Origin: an uncultured Alphaproteobacteria bacterium
GTDB lineage: Bacteria > Pseudomonadota > Alphaproteobacteria > Micavibrionales > Micavibrionaceae
DNA length: 64,000 nt
Direction: 5' to 3'
Assembly: GCA_946480475.1 (NCBI GenBank)
Contig: CAMLJM010000003.1
Location: 73,450-137,449 of the forward strand
Made by a program: the position numbers and the translations under genes. Each line of letters opens with the position of its first letter. Within the stretch, counting starts at the first letter, position 1. Shown here in pieces: positions 36,201 to 45,305 of this stretch. The notes below the pieces were generated by a model. The model saw only the letters and a list, made by a program, of their open reading frames with translations. It did not search any database and was not told the DNA's origin.

Positions 36201-36229
36201 TTGCTTTATTGACCGTATGGAAATATAAT
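36201..36229 (+). promoter_or_regulatory. Sigma-70-like promoter for the 36262 gene
   Basis: TTGCTT (36201-36206), a 17-bp spacer and a perfect TATAAT (36224-36229). The predicted transcription start is ~25 bp before ATG 36262, and AAGAAGG lies in between. Convincing by spacing, although the -35 box is imperfect. Confidence 0.55.
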
Positions 36230-36261
36230 AAAATTACAAAAAACAAGAAGGTGCGTAACTT

Positions 36262-36792
36262 ATGGCAATTCATCTTTTCGAAACTCCGGAAAAAAGAGCA
36301 CAACTCGTTCGCGACTTCGAACGCTTCGAACACTTTTTAGTTCGCCAGCATGATATTTCTTTGTCACAAAGTCTTCACGAGTATGCAGACTTATGTAATC
36401 GCGGTGCCAAAGCCGCACGGGAGCTGGGGTATGACCTGCAGTATATTTCCAGTAATCCGGTGACTATGTTTACAGGTAATACGAAACGCCAGAGCCAATT
36501 GGCGACTGTAGTTGAAGCCCTTAACCCTATGCTGGGTTTGCCAAAGGATCACCCTTCGCGCACAGATCCCACTATGCGTGCTTCCATGCGCCGTATGCAG
36601 AATTTTATCGATTGGCTTTATGATGATGGTAACTGCGGTAAGCCTGTCCGTGTGACGGAGTTCAATCTGAAATCGGGTGCAGGCCGTTGTGCTCCTGCTA
36701 TTGCGCTAGGACTGATCCAGCCAGAAACAGAGACCCCGTCAGTAAAACCCGCACACCCGGTACCTCAGGTGCAGGCGGCGACGATATCCTGA
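36262..36792 (+). CDS. Unrecognised 176-residue protein, 3' end antisense to folC
   Basis: ATG 36262 follows a good Shine-Dalgarno (AAGAAGG) and a promoter-like sequence. The protein is soluble. Its first half is helical and charged (RAQLVRDFERFEHFLVRQHD), then come SQLATVVEALNPMLGLPKDHPS and RMQNFIDWLYDDGNCGKPVRVTE; the last ~30 residues are proline/threonine-rich and look disordered. No family recognised. Its final 95 bp overlap the 3' end of folC on the other strand. The overlapping part encodes the low-complexity tail here and the conserved end of FolC, so this gene probably extended into folC. Confidence 0.7.
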   Translation: MAIHLFETPEKRAQLVRDFERFEHFLVRQHDISLSQSLHEYADLCNRGAKAARELGYDLQYISSNPVTMFTGNTKRQSQLATVVEALNPMLGLPKDHPSRTDPTMRASMRRMQNFIDWLYDDGNCGKPVRVTEFNLKSGAGRCAPAIALGLIQPETETPSVKPAHPVPQVQAATIS

Positions 36793-38053
36793 TCGCTATC
36801 TCTTCCAGTGCTTCCTGAATCGATTCTGCGGCGCTGACTCGCAGTTGCGGTTCCATTGCCTGAATCCTGTGGCTCAGTTCTGCAGGGTCATGACTCTGTT
36901 CCTCGTGTCCGGCAAGGGGGATGATTGTCAAACTCGACAGGTGGGGGAGCAGTGGACCTATAAACTGAACCGCATCCTTATCCCGTTTCATCGCCATGAC
37001 CACATGAAGCGGTCGTGCGTCTTGCGCGTGCCATGTCATAGCCTGCTGTGCCAGCACCTGACCCGCACTGTCGTTATGCCCGCCATCAAGCCATAATTCA
37101 GCGTTTGCCGGAATCAATCTCTGTAGGGGATGTTTGTCGAAGCGCTGCAACCGCGCGGGCCATATGGCGCGTGTCAGACCTTTGGCACGGGATTCGTCAT
37201 GAATCGGTAATGAATCAATTACATAGGTGCAGGCCAGTGCAGCCCCTGCGTTTTGCAGTTGATGCATTCCGACCAGGGATGGTACGGGAAACGTTTTTTC
37301 TAACGATCCGTATCGGAATATGAATTGACTCGGTTCTGACTCTGGGTTGCTGATGCGCCACTCCTGTCCAGCACGGTGCAACGGCGCGTCATGCTGACCC
37401 GCTATAGAGTCAAAAGGTAGCGTTTCAGAGTCATGACTCGGTTTCGTTTCCTGATACCCGATGATGCAGGGCACGCCCGGCTTTATAATTCCAGCCTTCT
37501 CTTTGGCAATTTCCTGAATCGTATTTCCGAGATACTGGCAGTGATCGTATGATATGCGGGTGATGATCGTGGCCAGCGGTTTCGGGATTACATTTGTACA
37601 GTCTATCCGGCCGCCCATGCCGACTTCTATAAGGCATAAATCTGCCGGTGTGCGACTGAAGGCAAGAAAGGCGATGGCGGTTGCTACTTCGAAAAAGGTC
37701 ACCTCCAGCGTGTCCGCTTTGTCCATCACTTCATCGATTAGCATTTCCAGATTCTTATCATCGATTTCCGATCCCGTCAGGACGATGCGCTCGTTAAAAC
37801 GAACAAGATGGGGGGAGGTGTAGACATGCGCCTTGTAACCACCTGCTTCGTACATGGCCCTCAAAAAGGCGATTGTCGATCCTTTGCCGTTCGTGCCGGC
37901 GACATGAATGGCGGGGGGAATGGAAAGGTGGGGGTTGCCCAGGCGCGCCAGCAACTCATAATAACCCGGACGAATGTTTCTATGGTTCTGCGCACTATGA
38001 AGGCGCAGGCCATACAGAACTTCCAGTTTTTGCTGCAGGGGGGTGATGGTCAT
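36698..38053 (-). CDS. folC: Folylpolyglutamate synthase/dihydrofolate synthase
   Basis: ATP-dependent ligase adding glutamate to folates and, in bacteria, to dihydropteroate. Visible are the P-loop VAGTNGKGSTIAFLR (about residues 48-62), LIEVGMGGRIDCTNV, ISYDHCQYLGNT with the Mg-binding His, and the C-terminal domain with ELWLDGGHNDSAG. It ends in the usual TGSLFLAGSVLA. The 451 residues are typical. It is downstream of accD with a 39-bp gap, the last gene of the trp–accD–folC arrangement. Its 3' end overlaps an orphan gene on the other strand by 95 bp. Confidence 0.95.
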   Translation of the reverse strand: MTITPLQQKLEVLYGLRLHSAQNHRNIRPGYYELLARLGNPHLSIPPAIHVAGTNGKGSTIAFLRAMYEAGGYKAHVYTSPHLVRFNERIVLTGSEIDDKNLEMLIDEVMDKADTLEVTFFEVATAIAFLAFSRTPADLCLIEVGMGGRIDCTNVIPKPLATIITRISYDHCQYLGNTIQEIAKEKAGIIKPGVPCIIGYQETKPSHDSETLPFDSIAGQHDAPLHRAGQEWRISNPESEPSQFIFRYGSLEKTFPVPSLVGMHQLQNAGAALACTYVIDSLPIHDESRAKGLTRAIWPARLQRFDKHPLQRLIPANAELWLDGGHNDSAGQVLAQQAMTWHAQDARPLHVVMAMKRDKDAVQFIGPLLPHLSSLTIIPLAGHEEQSHDPAELSHRIQAMEPQLRVSAAESIQEALEEIAIRISSPPAPEVPGVRVLLTGSLFLAGSVLAQ

Positions 38054-38092
38054 CTACAGACCCTCCCATTCGAAAAACGTCTTAAGGGTATT

Positions 38093-39112
38093 TCAGGCGG
38101 CTCTGGATTTTTTCCCGGCTTTATTGATGTTTGCGGGTTTCTTATCCGGTTTGCTGCGGGTGATCTTGGCTTTAATGCCGGTTCCCGCTTTGCCAGAAAT
38201 CCGGCTGCCTTTACCACTGCTTCCCTCATTGTCACTGCCGATTTTGCGCTGGCGCGGATCACGCATTTTTCGCATCGACAGGTCGAGCAGACGGATTAGG
38301 GTGCTGCGCAGCTCTTTGCGGGATACAACCATATCGACCATACCGTGGTCGCGCAGATATTCTGCGGTCTGGAAGTTCGGTGGCAATTCTTCGCGGATTG
38401 TTTCCTGAATCACGCGCTTTCCGGCAAAACCGATCATGCAACCAGGTTCTGCGATATGAATGTCGCCCACCATCGCGAAAGAGGCAGAAACGCCGCCTGT
38501 GGTTGGGTCTGTCAGCAGCACGAAATAGGGCAAGCCCGCTTCCTTGACCATATCCGCCGCGATAATTGTGCGGGGCATCTGCATCAGGGAAATGGCGCCT
38601 TCCTGCATGCGGGCGCCTCCAGATGCCGGGATGGCAATCAGGGCAGAACCGGTTTTTACCGCGTGTTCTGCGGCAACAACTAAGCCTTCACCTACAGCGG
38701 CACCCATGGAACCACCCATAAATTCGAAATCGAAGGCTGCAATGACCACAGGCAGACCGTCCATGGCGCCTTTGGCGACCAGGATCGCATCTTCGCGACC
38801 AGTCTTGCTGCGGGTTTCTTTCAGGCGGTCGGCATATTTTTTCCGGTCCTTGAATTTTAAAGGATCATAAGGTACGCGCGGAACAGGAATTTCCTTGTAA
38901 CTACCGTCATCAAACAGGCTTTGCAGGCGCTGTTTTACCGGCACTTTCATATGATGGCCGCAATGATAGCAGACATTCATGGCATCTGCGAGGTCACGGT
39001 GGAACAGCATTCCTTCGCAGGAAGGGCATTTTTGCCAAAGATTATCAGGGACTTCCTTCGCCTCGACCATCGAACGGATTTTCGGGCGGATAAAGTTGCT
39101 CAGCCAGTTCAT
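38093..39112 (-). CDS. accD: Acetyl-CoA carboxylase carboxyltransferase subunit β
   Basis: Forms the carboxyltransferase with AccA for malonyl-CoA synthesis. The N-terminal zinc ribbon has CPSC (about residues 29-32) and CYHC (48-51); the crotonase-like core includes GGSMGAAVGEGLVVAAEHA and SGGARMQEGAISLMQM, and ends near REELPPNFQTAEYLRDHGMVD. The C-terminal ~55 residues are a lysine/serine/glycine-rich tail that the E. coli protein does not have in this form. Such basic AccD extensions are probably disordered and could contact nucleic acid (E. coli AccD binds its own mRNA). It is part of the trpA–accD–folC group on one strand. Confidence 0.96.
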   Translation of the reverse strand: MNWLSNFIRPKIRSMVEAKEVPDNLWQKCPSCEGMLFHRDLADAMNVCYHCGHHMKVPVKQRLQSLFDDGSYKEIPVPRVPYDPLKFKDRKKYADRLKETRSKTGREDAILVAKGAMDGLPVVIAAFDFEFMGGSMGAAVGEGLVVAAEHAVKTGSALIAIPASGGARMQEGAISLMQMPRTIIAADMVKEAGLPYFVLLTDPTTGGVSASFAMVGDIHIAEPGCMIGFAGKRVIQETIREELPPNFQTAEYLRDHGMVDMVVSRKELRSTLIRLLDLSMRKMRDPRQRKIGSDNEGSSGKGSRISGKAGTGIKAKITRSKPDKKPANINKAGKKSRAA

Positions 39113-39220
39113 GGAGTTGATTACTCTTTCAGCTGTTTAAGGAAGCGAGATTTATCTCGCAAAAGCGTAGGCAAGTCAAGTCATCAATTGTTATGAAAAT
39201 TTATATTTCGTTTTTCAGAT

Positions 39221-39523
39221 TTAAATAGGCTGGATGCCGCTATCCAGCAATCGGCGGACTACCGCACCATCATTACGATAGTTTATGGCGGCTCCTGCCA
39301 GTAGGCTTAGACCGCCTGACAAAAGGTAAGGATTATTCTCGACAACAGCAGCGCCTACAAGGGCGGCGCTTACCCAAAGACGTCCGGTTTCCCAAAGTTT
39401 GTTGGAAGCGGTATCCGGCAAAACCATGCCAAAACCGATATCTTCGGTAGTTTGTTTGATTGCATTTGCGACTTTATTAAATGCGTTACGCATCGAGGCT
39501 TCCATAAGGATTTTATTTATCAT
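39221..39523 (-). CDS. Small hydrophobic protein of unknown function
   Basis: Up to 100 residues, between trpA and accD on the same strand and 27 bp after trpA. A central hydrophobic stretch (RLWVSAALVGAAVVE … YLLSGGLSLLAGAAINY) suggests one or two membrane segments or a hairpin; the N-terminus is amphipathic. No family recognised. The start is uncertain: ATG 39523 has no clear Shine-Dalgarno, and later in-frame ATGs (7th and 11th codons) are alternatives, the latter with GGAAG before it. Its place inside a conserved operon argues for translation. Confidence 0.55.
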   Translation of the reverse strand: MINKILMEASMRNAFNKVANAIKQTTEDIGFGMVLPDTASNKLWETGRLWVSAALVGAAVVENNPYLLSGGLSLLAGAAINYRNDGAVVRRLLDSGIQPI

Positions 39524-39550
39524 AAAAATTGTGGACCAGATTTACAGGAA

Positions 39551-40369
39551 CTAAGCAACTTTTGTCAAATTTTTTCCCAAAGCCTTAGCCAAGGCTTTTA
39601 CCTGCTGAATCACATTGTCAATGGTGGCCTTCCCATCCGGGATCTTACTTATAGTGTCGACGATAGACGACCCCACGACCACAGCATCAGCCACTGCGCC
39701 CATCGCGGCTGCATCATCCGGCGTACGAATGCCAAAGCCGACTGCAATGGGCAAGTCGGTCTTGGTCTTAATATGAGCAATACGCGGGGCCAGTGCCTGC
39801 GCGTTGGCGGAGGCTGCGCCGGTTATGCCGGTGATTGAGACATAGTATATGAACCCTCCTGCGCCGGGCAGGATTTGTCCTAATCTCTTATCGTCTGTTG
39901 TGGGCGTTACGAGGCGTATCATATTTAGGCCTGCGGCGCGGGCATGGTCACCCAGTTCCGCTTCTTCTTCCGGCGGCAGGTCAACGATGATCACGCCATC
40001 GACACCTGATTTTACGGCATCTATAACGAAACGATCAGTTCCATAAATATAGACCGGATTATAGTATCCCATCAGCACAATCGGGGTTTGCGTGTCATGC
40101 GCCCGGAATGATGTCACCATGCCCAGCACCTGCGGCAGTGTCATGCCACCCGCGAGTGCACGCTGTCCTGCGGCCTGGATCGCCGGACCATCGGCCATGG
40201 GGTCCGAGAACGGCATGCCAATTTCGATGATGTCCGCACCAGCCTCAGGAAGGGCATTCAGGATCGTCTGCGCGGTGGCACGATCAGGGTCTCCTGCCAT
40301 AATGAAAGTGACAAGCGCTGGACGACCTTGTTCACGGATATGGGAAATTCTGGCATCGATGCGGTTCAT
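39551..40369 (-). CDS. trpA: Tryptophan synthase α subunit
   Basis: Cleaves indole-3-glycerol phosphate to indole and glyceraldehyde-3-phosphate, passing indole to TrpB. TIM-barrel signature near the N-terminus: catalytic Glu in [21 protein letters not shown] and Asp in [12 protein letters not shown]; the phosphate-binding part includes [11 protein letters not shown] and [14 protein letters not shown]. The 272 residues are normal. It is separated from trpB by three inserted genes, unusual because trpB and trpA normally abut or overlap to secure 1:1 synthesis. Confidence 0.97.
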   Translation of the reverse strand: MNRIDARISHIREQGRPALVTFIMAGDPDRATAQTILNALPEAGADIIEIGMPFSDPMADGPAIQAAGQRALAGGMTLPQVLGMVTSFRAHDTQTPIVLMGYYNPVYIYGTDRFVIDAVKSGVDGVIIVDLPPEEEAELGDHARAAGLNMIRLVTPTTDDKRLGQILPGAGGFIYYVSITGITGAASANAQALAPRIAHIKTKTDLPIAVGFGIRTPDDAAAMGAVADAVVVGSSIVDTISKIPDGKATIDNVIQQVKALAKALGKNLTKVA

Positions 40370-40515
40370 GACTCGTGGGACCTCTTTTTATAATGTCACC
40401 ACTTCTAGCACAGGTTTTTGCCTCGTGCACTCATATGATTGCGTCAAGATCATTGTCAGAGGTTTGCGGGGCTGGTATCACTTTTAACAATTATAAATGT
40501 AAACAGGGATGCTCC

Positions 40516-41019
40516 ATGAAACAAATCAGCCTTAACAGACGCCTGCCTTATGGGCCGGGTGACATCTATGACCTGATCATGGATATCAGGGCCTATCCGC
40601 AAATCTATCCTAGCGTAAAGGCGATCAAAGTTCTGGACAACCAGCCCGGCCACCAAGATGTTGAATTCAGCCTGAACCTTCCTACGCCTTTCAAGATAGG
40701 TGATCCGCGTCAGACGGTTCGTATTACCGGCCTGCGTCCGCAAGCGATTGATGTTAAGAATGTCCAGGGTCCTTTTAAGACGCTTGATATGCGCTGGGAA
40801 TTGGCGCCTGCACGAGATGGTGGCACGGACCTGTGCTTCACGTTGTCATATGAATCTGGTAAAGGCACGCTTGCTGATATGGTCCTAAGCGGTGCCATCA
40901 ATAATATAGCAAATGACACGATGCGCCGGTTCGAGGTTCATGCCGGACAGAAACTTAAGCCGGTGCAGACCCCGGCGGCGGCGCGCCGCCGTTTCCCGAA
41001 GCCGGACCAGGGTGATTAG
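40516..41019 (+). CDS. START/COQ10-like (RatA-family) protein
   Basis: A 167-residue polyketide-cyclase/START-type protein similar to COQ10 and RatA, proposed to bind ubiquinone or a related lipid and assist respiration. The conserved opening is visible as PYGPGDIYDLIMDIRAYPQIYPSVKAI, and the end as NNIANDTMRRFEVHAGQ. ATG 40516 follows AGGGA, 6-7 nt away; the frame extends further upstream but without ribosome-binding signals. The last 65 bp overlap, tail to tail, the 3' end of the YdcF-like gene; the overlap encodes a proline/arginine-rich tail here. Confidence 0.82.
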   Translation: MKQISLNRRLPYGPGDIYDLIMDIRAYPQIYPSVKAIKVLDNQPGHQDVEFSLNLPTPFKIGDPRQTVRITGLRPQAIDVKNVQGPFKTLDMRWELAPARDGGTDLCFTLSYESGKGTLADMVLSGAINNIANDTMRRFEVHAGQKLKPVQTPAAARRRFPKPDQGD

Positions 41020-41668
41020 AAAGCTTCCCGCTTTGGTCTTCCCTTAGCGCTTTCAGGCAGGCCGTGGTACGGTTCAATGCATCCAAGTCAACTTCACGGA
41101 TCAGGTCTTGCTGTACGTAGGGGGCAATCTTGCGCCATTCCTTCATGGCATGGCGGCGGAATACGTCATGTGTATGCCAGTCACGCGCTGGTACGTTGAA
41201 TGGATTGGCGCTGGTATGCATCTTGTGGATCTCGGGCCAGTGACGCTCCAGCGTCATCAGGAAACGGCGGGCGGCAATAATATGACCAATACTGATAACG
41301 CTGCTGACTCTCTGATCCAATCCTGTTTCTGTCATCAATGCACGTGTCATCACGACATTCTCGCCTGTATGGGTCGACTGCTTTTCTGTCAGGATTGCCG
41401 AATCGGGAATGCCACGTTTCATCAAGGCACGGCGCAGGGCCTCGGCTTCTGTGACACGGCTGCGGGTTTTGACGCCGCCAGATGCCACGACCAGGGGGAA
41501 ATGGCCTGTGTGATACAGGTCGGCTGTGCGCTGGGCCAGGGGTTCGATGATATTCTTGTTGCCAAAGACCAAAGCAAAATCGGCGGGAATCAGCGCTGTC
41601 TGCTCGATCAGCAGATAGTCATGCACCGCGCGGGCAAATTCTTCCTTGATACTGACTTTGCGTGTCAC
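40955..41668 (-). CDS. YdcF-like (DUF218) protein
   Basis: A 237-residue protein of the DUF218/YdcF family, a Rossmann-like fold often involved in envelope metabolism; E. coli YdcF binds S-adenosylmethionine. Visible are ALVFGNKN, the family's VVASGGVKTRSRVTEAEALRRALM and STHTGENVVMTRALM. No membrane segment is present, so it should be the cytoplasmic type. It overlaps the upstream kinase gene by 4 bp, implying coupling with it. The C-terminal ~20 residues are glycine/proline-rich and coincide with the antisense overlap with the START gene. It lies between trpB and trpA, where it has no obvious metabolic reason to be. Confidence 0.83.
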   Translation of the reverse strand: MTRKVSIKEEFARAVHDYLLIEQTALIPADFALVFGNKNIIEPLAQRTADLYHTGHFPLVVASGGVKTRSRVTEAEALRRALMKRGIPDSAILTEKQSTHTGENVVMTRALMTETGLDQRVSSVISIGHIIAARRFLMTLERHWPEIHKMHTSANPFNVPARDWHTHDVFRRHAMKEWRKIAPYVQQDLIREVDLDALNRTTACLKALREDQSGKLSNHPGPASGNGGAPPPGSAPA

Positions 41669-42543
41669 TGACTTGCAGCTCTTTGTCCCTGTTCAATATC
41701 TTCTATCCTGCGGATATTGGTGAAGAGGGAAAGAGCCTGCGGATTCTTATAAACAGATAATGCCAGGCGCAACGCCCCGTCAACACCATCGCCTTGTGGC
41801 GTTTCAGTCTGGAAACGGATACGACTTTGCAAGGCCCGGGCTACAGAACCGCAAAGCACGAAGCGGCTGACCCCAACCTGTTGCAGGCGTGTCATGAAGT
41901 CTGCGGCTGAATCGGCCGCTTCCTGTAAAATGGTTTCCGCTTCCAGATTCCCGGTCTTTGCCAGCCGGAATACAGCAGGAGCGTGGGTTGCGATAATATG
42001 GTGGGGCGCGTAGGTCAGATCCCCCGATGACTCGAAAATGGATTTCAGATCCGGGTCTGAACCGGAACGGAGCCAGGCCTGATGGGCAATCCACGGGCCA
42101 CAAGCACGTTCGGTTTCAGGTGTGCCTGCTTTCCAAAGCTGCCCTTCTGCATACCCCAAGGCCACCGCGCCTGTACCACCAATAAAAATGCCCTGGCCTT
42201 CTTCATGACTCGGGTATGCGCCCAACAGGGCGGCAATCGCGTCGCTGGCCATATGAAGCGTGCCATAGCCTATGTTTTGCAGCTGGGTTTTTAGCCATTC
42301 AGCGTTGTGGGTGTTGCTGACGCCAGGCAGGCACAAGGTTAGCGGGTCGTATCCTGCGCCCAATGTATCCAGCATCACTTTGATGTTTCTAAGGCTGAGG
42401 TCGCGGTCACGATGCAGGTTGCAGGGATGACTATGAAGAACCAAAGGGCCTTTGACCTGATTTTGTGTCAGGTCATAGATCAGTCCCCGACAGGTGGATC
42501 CGCCACCTTCGATGACTGTTAAACGCTTAATCCCCTGTTCCAT
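41665..42543 (-). CDS. BadF/BadG-family kinase (N-acetylglucosamine/glucosamine kinase-like)
   Basis: An ASKHA-fold protein of 292 residues resembling NAGK/GspK sugar kinases. The phosphate-1 loop reads VIEGGGSTCRGLIYD, with Glu where Asp is typical; phosphate-2 is seen as IFIGGTGAVALGY, and the adenosine motif as FVLCGSVARAL. The catalytic Asp region is ASDAIAALLGAYP. This suggests phosphorylation of an amino sugar in cell-wall recycling, though the substrate is inferred. It begins 18 bp after trpB and overlaps the YdcF gene by 4 bp. Since the usual AmgK gene is missing beside the MurU-like gene, this kinase is one candidate for related work, but it would phosphorylate C6 rather than C1 if it is a true NAGK. 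Confidence 0.8.
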   Translation of the reverse strand: MEQGIKRLTVIEGGGSTCRGLIYDLTQNQVKGPLVLHSHPCNLHRDRDLSLRNIKVMLDTLGAGYDPLTLCLPGVSNTHNAEWLKTQLQNIGYGTLHMASDAIAALLGAYPSHEEGQGIFIGGTGAVALGYAEGQLWKAGTPETERACGPWIAHQAWLRSGSDPDLKSIFESSGDLTYAPHHIIATHAPAVFRLAKTGNLEAETILQEAADSAADFMTRLQQVGVSRFVLCGSVARALQSRIRFQTETPQGDGVDGALRLALSVYKNPQALSLFTNIRRIEDIEQGQRAASQ

Positions 42544-42561
42544 ATGTTATTTTCTTGGGTT

Positions 42562-43788
42562 TTATTTGCTTATACTGATGCCCAGACGATCCGCTACGGT
42601 AAAGATATCTTTATCGCCACGGCCACACAGGTTCATCAGGATAGCATGGTCTTTGGGCAATGTCGGGGCTATTTTTGCGACGTGTGCAAAGGCATGTGCG
42701 GGTTCGAGTGCCGGCAGGATGCCCTCAAGCTTGGCCATCAGCTGGAAGGCAGCCATGGCTTCGTCATCGGTGACACTGACATAATTGACACGTTTCTGGT
42801 CGTGCAGCCATGAATGCTCGGGTCCGATGCCGGGGTAATCAAGACCGGCAGAGATGGAGTGTCCCTCTAGAATCTGTCCGTCTTCATTTTGCAGAAGATA
42901 GGTACGGTTGCCATGAAGGACGCCGGGTTTACCCCCGGTGAGGCTGGCGCAGTGCTGACCTGTTTCAAGACCGTAACCGCCTGCTTCCACACCGATGATG
43001 TTCACATCCTTGTCATCAAGAAAGGGGTGAAAAAGACCAATCGCATTCGACCCGCCACCGATGCAAGCGACCAAGGTGTCAGGAAGTTTCTTGTTCTCAT
43101 CCATGAACTGCTGACGTGCTTCGCGGCCAATGATGCTTTGGAAGTCCCTGACCATCGCAGGATAGGGGTGAGGACCTGCAACAGTGCCTATAATATAAAA
43201 CGTATCGTTTACATTTGTGACCCAGTCGCGCAGCGCTTCATTCATCGCGTCTTTGAGTGTCCCTGCGCCGGCGGTGACGGCGCGGACTTCCGCTCCGAGC
43301 AGTTTCATTCTAAAGACATTTGGTTTTTGGCGTTCGATATCGGTCGCGCCCATGAAGATCGTGCAGGGTAGCTTGAACAGCGCACAGACAGTGGCTGTTG
43401 CGACGCCGTGTTGTCCGGCCCCAGTCTCGGCAATGATTCTGGTTTTACCCATCCGTTTGGCGAGCAAGATTTGGCCGAGGCAATTGTTGATTTTATGGGA
43501 ACCTGTGTGATTAAGCTCATCACGCTTAAACCAGACCTGTGCACCACCAAAATGTTCTGTGGTCGATTCCGCAAAATAGAGAGGGGACGGGCGGCCGACA
43601 TAATCCTTGCTCAGTTTTTCCAGCTCGGTCCAGAAGGCAGTGTCCTTCTTCGCCTTAGCCCACGCTTCTTCCACCGAGAGGATAAGCGGCATCAGAGTTT
43701 CCGAAACATAACGTCCGCCATAGAGGCCGAAATGACCTTTTTCGTCGGGGACACTCTTATATATGGAGGTAGCAGCTGAACCGGCCAT
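42562..43788 (-). CDS. trpB: Tryptophan synthase β subunit
   Basis: PLP enzyme joining indole and serine. The PLP lysine is in [14 protein letters not shown], the phosphate-binding loop is [12 protein letters not shown], and the catalytic Glu region is [12 protein letters not shown]. The frame extends upstream to 43923, but ATG 43788 is chosen because AAAGGG precedes it by 7 nt and [21 protein letters not shown] is a normal TrpB beginning. That gives 408 residues. The longer version would overlap trpF and add an unrelated 45-residue leader. It is followed by the inserted kinase and YdcF genes instead of trpA. Confidence 0.97.
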   Translation of the reverse strand: MAGSAATSIYKSVPDEKGHFGLYGGRYVSETLMPLILSVEEAWAKAKKDTAFWTELEKLSKDYVGRPSPLYFAESTTEHFGGAQVWFKRDELNHTGSHKINNCLGQILLAKRMGKTRIIAETGAGQHGVATATVCALFKLPCTIFMGATDIERQKPNVFRMKLLGAEVRAVTAGAGTLKDAMNEALRDWVTNVNDTFYIIGTVAGPHPYPAMVRDFQSIIGREARQQFMDENKKLPDTLVACIGGGSNAIGLFHPFLDDKDVNIIGVEAGGYGLETGQHCASLTGGKPGVLHGNRTYLLQNEDGQILEGHSISAGLDYPGIGPEHSWLHDQKRVNYVSVTDDEAMAAFQLMAKLEGILPALEPAHAFAHVAKIAPTLPKDHAILMNLCGRGDKDIFTVADRLGISISK

Positions 43789-43876
43789 GGCAATACCCTT
43801 TACAGAATCTAATAACGATATTGCTAGACATACACGAGTGATGGGTACGAGGGCAAGGTTGCTGTGTATAGCGGGA

Positions 43877-44539
43877 TCAGTATAAATCCATCGGGATGTT
43901 TGCTGCATGTACAGCTGCAGCAAAGTTTTTCATCTTCTCAACATTCTTAACGCCGGGGCTGTCCTCGATACCGCTTGAGACATCGACCGCATCCGGTTTC
44001 AGAATCGATAGCGCCCGCCTGACATTATCAGTGTTCAGACCACCGGAAAGCATCCATGGCTTACGGAACGATCTGTCTTTTAATATTTGCCAATCAAAGC
44101 TATGGCCTGTGCCACCAGGCAGGCCGGAAATTTTCGGGTCGACCTTGGTATCGAACAGCAACCAGTCCGCGACTGATTCGAAAGCAGGCACATTAAATAA
44201 GTCTTCCCGTGTGGCAATACGAACGGCCTTCATCACCGGCAGGCCAAACTGGAGCCTGATGTCGGCTACACGTTGCGGGTCCTCATCGCCATGGAGCTGC
44301 ACCATATCAATCGGCACTTCGGTCAGTATATGTTTCAATTCATCATCGCCCGGATTGACGAAAACCCCCACATAACGAATGCCGTCAGGTTGTGTGAGCG
44401 ATAAGGCGCGCGCCTGTTCAATGCTGACAGCCCGGGGAGATTTTTCCCACATCATCAGGCCGATATAAGTTGCTCCGTTTTTACCGGCAGCGTGCAGGGC
44501 TTCTTTTGTTTTCAGGCCGCAAAACTTGATCGCTGTCAT
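43877..44539 (-). CDS. trpF: Phosphoribosylanthranilate isomerase
   Basis: TIM-barrel enzyme of tryptophan synthesis converting PRA to CdRP. The start [12 protein letters not shown] carries the catalytic Cys; the family motifs VQLHGDED and [10 protein letters not shown], and [15 protein letters not shown] with the catalytic Asp, are all present. The 220 residues are normal. It overlaps pyrF by 4 bp and precedes trpB, so pyrF–trpF–trpB form one transcription unit, a common alphaproteobacterial arrangement. Confidence 0.96.
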   Translation of the reverse strand: MTAIKFCGLKTKEALHAAGKNGATYIGLMMWEKSPRAVSIEQARALSLTQPDGIRYVGVFVNPGDDELKHILTEVPIDMVQLHGDEDPQRVADIRLQFGLPVMKAVRIATREDLFNVPAFESVADWLLFDTKVDPKISGLPGGTGHSFDWQILKDRSFRKPWMLSGGLNTDNVRRALSILKPDAVDVSSGIEDSPGVKNVEKMKNFAAAVHAANIPMDLY

Positions 44540-45240
44540 GCGGCGGCCTTCTGCAGGCTCGCCATGATTTCAGCGGCGGCCTGTGCGGGATCATCAGCAC
44601 CTGTGATCGGGCGGCCAATCACCAAATGCGTGGCCCCCGCGCTAATGGCCTCTTCTGGCGTCATCACGCGTTTTTGATCTTGCGTGGCGCTGCCGGCAGG
44701 GCGAATGCCTGGCACCATCAAGGCAAGGTCAGGCCCCAGACTGTTACGCACGGGCTGAATTTCTTTCGGCGAACAAACAATACCGGCCAGACCTGATTCC
44801 TCTGTAATACGGGCTAATCTTACAACAGCCTCCTGCGGTGGCAGGGCAAAGCCCATTTCTTCGAGATCATCACCATCCAGTGACGTCAGGATGGTAACGG
44901 CCAGCAACATCATCTTTCCATCTGCAGCATATTGCGCGGCCTGCATCATCTCCCGTCCGCCTGCTGCATGTAATGTCAGATATGCGACATCCAGCTTTGA
45001 TACCGAGCGCACGGCACCGGCAACTGTATTGGGAATATCGTGCAGCTTCAGATCGAGGAAAATCGGCAGATCATTGAAAGTATCGCGGATGGCGGCAATA
45101 CCCTGCGGCCCGTTATAATTGAAGAATTCAAGCCCCAGCTTGATGCCGCAACCAGCGTTGCGCATGGCCTCTGCAAGGGCGGCCGCCTGTTTCATGTCAG
45201 GTGTATCAATCGCGCAGAATATCTTTGGTAATTTTTTCAT
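44536..45240 (-). CDS. pyrF: Orotidine-5'-phosphate decarboxylase
   Basis: Final step of UMP synthesis. The catalytic Lys–Asp array is seen in LDLKLHDIPNTVAGA (about residues 62-76); the phosphate-binding end is PGIRPAG…HLVIGRPITGADDPA. The 234 residues are normal. First gene of the pyrF–trpF–trpB unit; it overlaps trpF by 4 bp and lies behind the ihfB terminator. Confidence 0.97.
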   Translation of the reverse strand: MKKLPKIFCAIDTPDMKQAAALAEAMRNAGCGIKLGLEFFNYNGPQGIAAIRDTFNDLPIFLDLKLHDIPNTVAGAVRSVSKLDVAYLTLHAAGGREMMQAAQYAADGKMMLLAVTILTSLDGDDLEEMGFALPPQEAVVRLARITEESGLAGIVCSPKEIQPVRNSLGPDLALMVPGIRPAGSATQDQKRVMTPEEAISAGATHLVIGRPITGADDPAQAAAEIMASLQKAAA

Positions 45241-45255
45241 TTACTTTCCTCATGA

Positions 45256-45284
45256 AAAAGCCCCGGCTTTATACGGGGCTTTAT
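45256..45284 (-). terminator. ihfB terminator
   Basis: On the minus strand AAAGCCCCG pairs with CGGGGCTTT around TATAAAGC, followed by TTCATG after a U-run of five. It separates ihfB from pyrF. Confidence 0.85.
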
Positions 45285-45305
45285 AAAACTTGTTGGCGAT
45301 AAATT

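Noticed and set aside
43789..43923. TrpB N-terminal extension to ATG 43923
   Set aside because: It overlaps trpF, has no family similarity, and ATG 43788 has a good ribosome-binding site.
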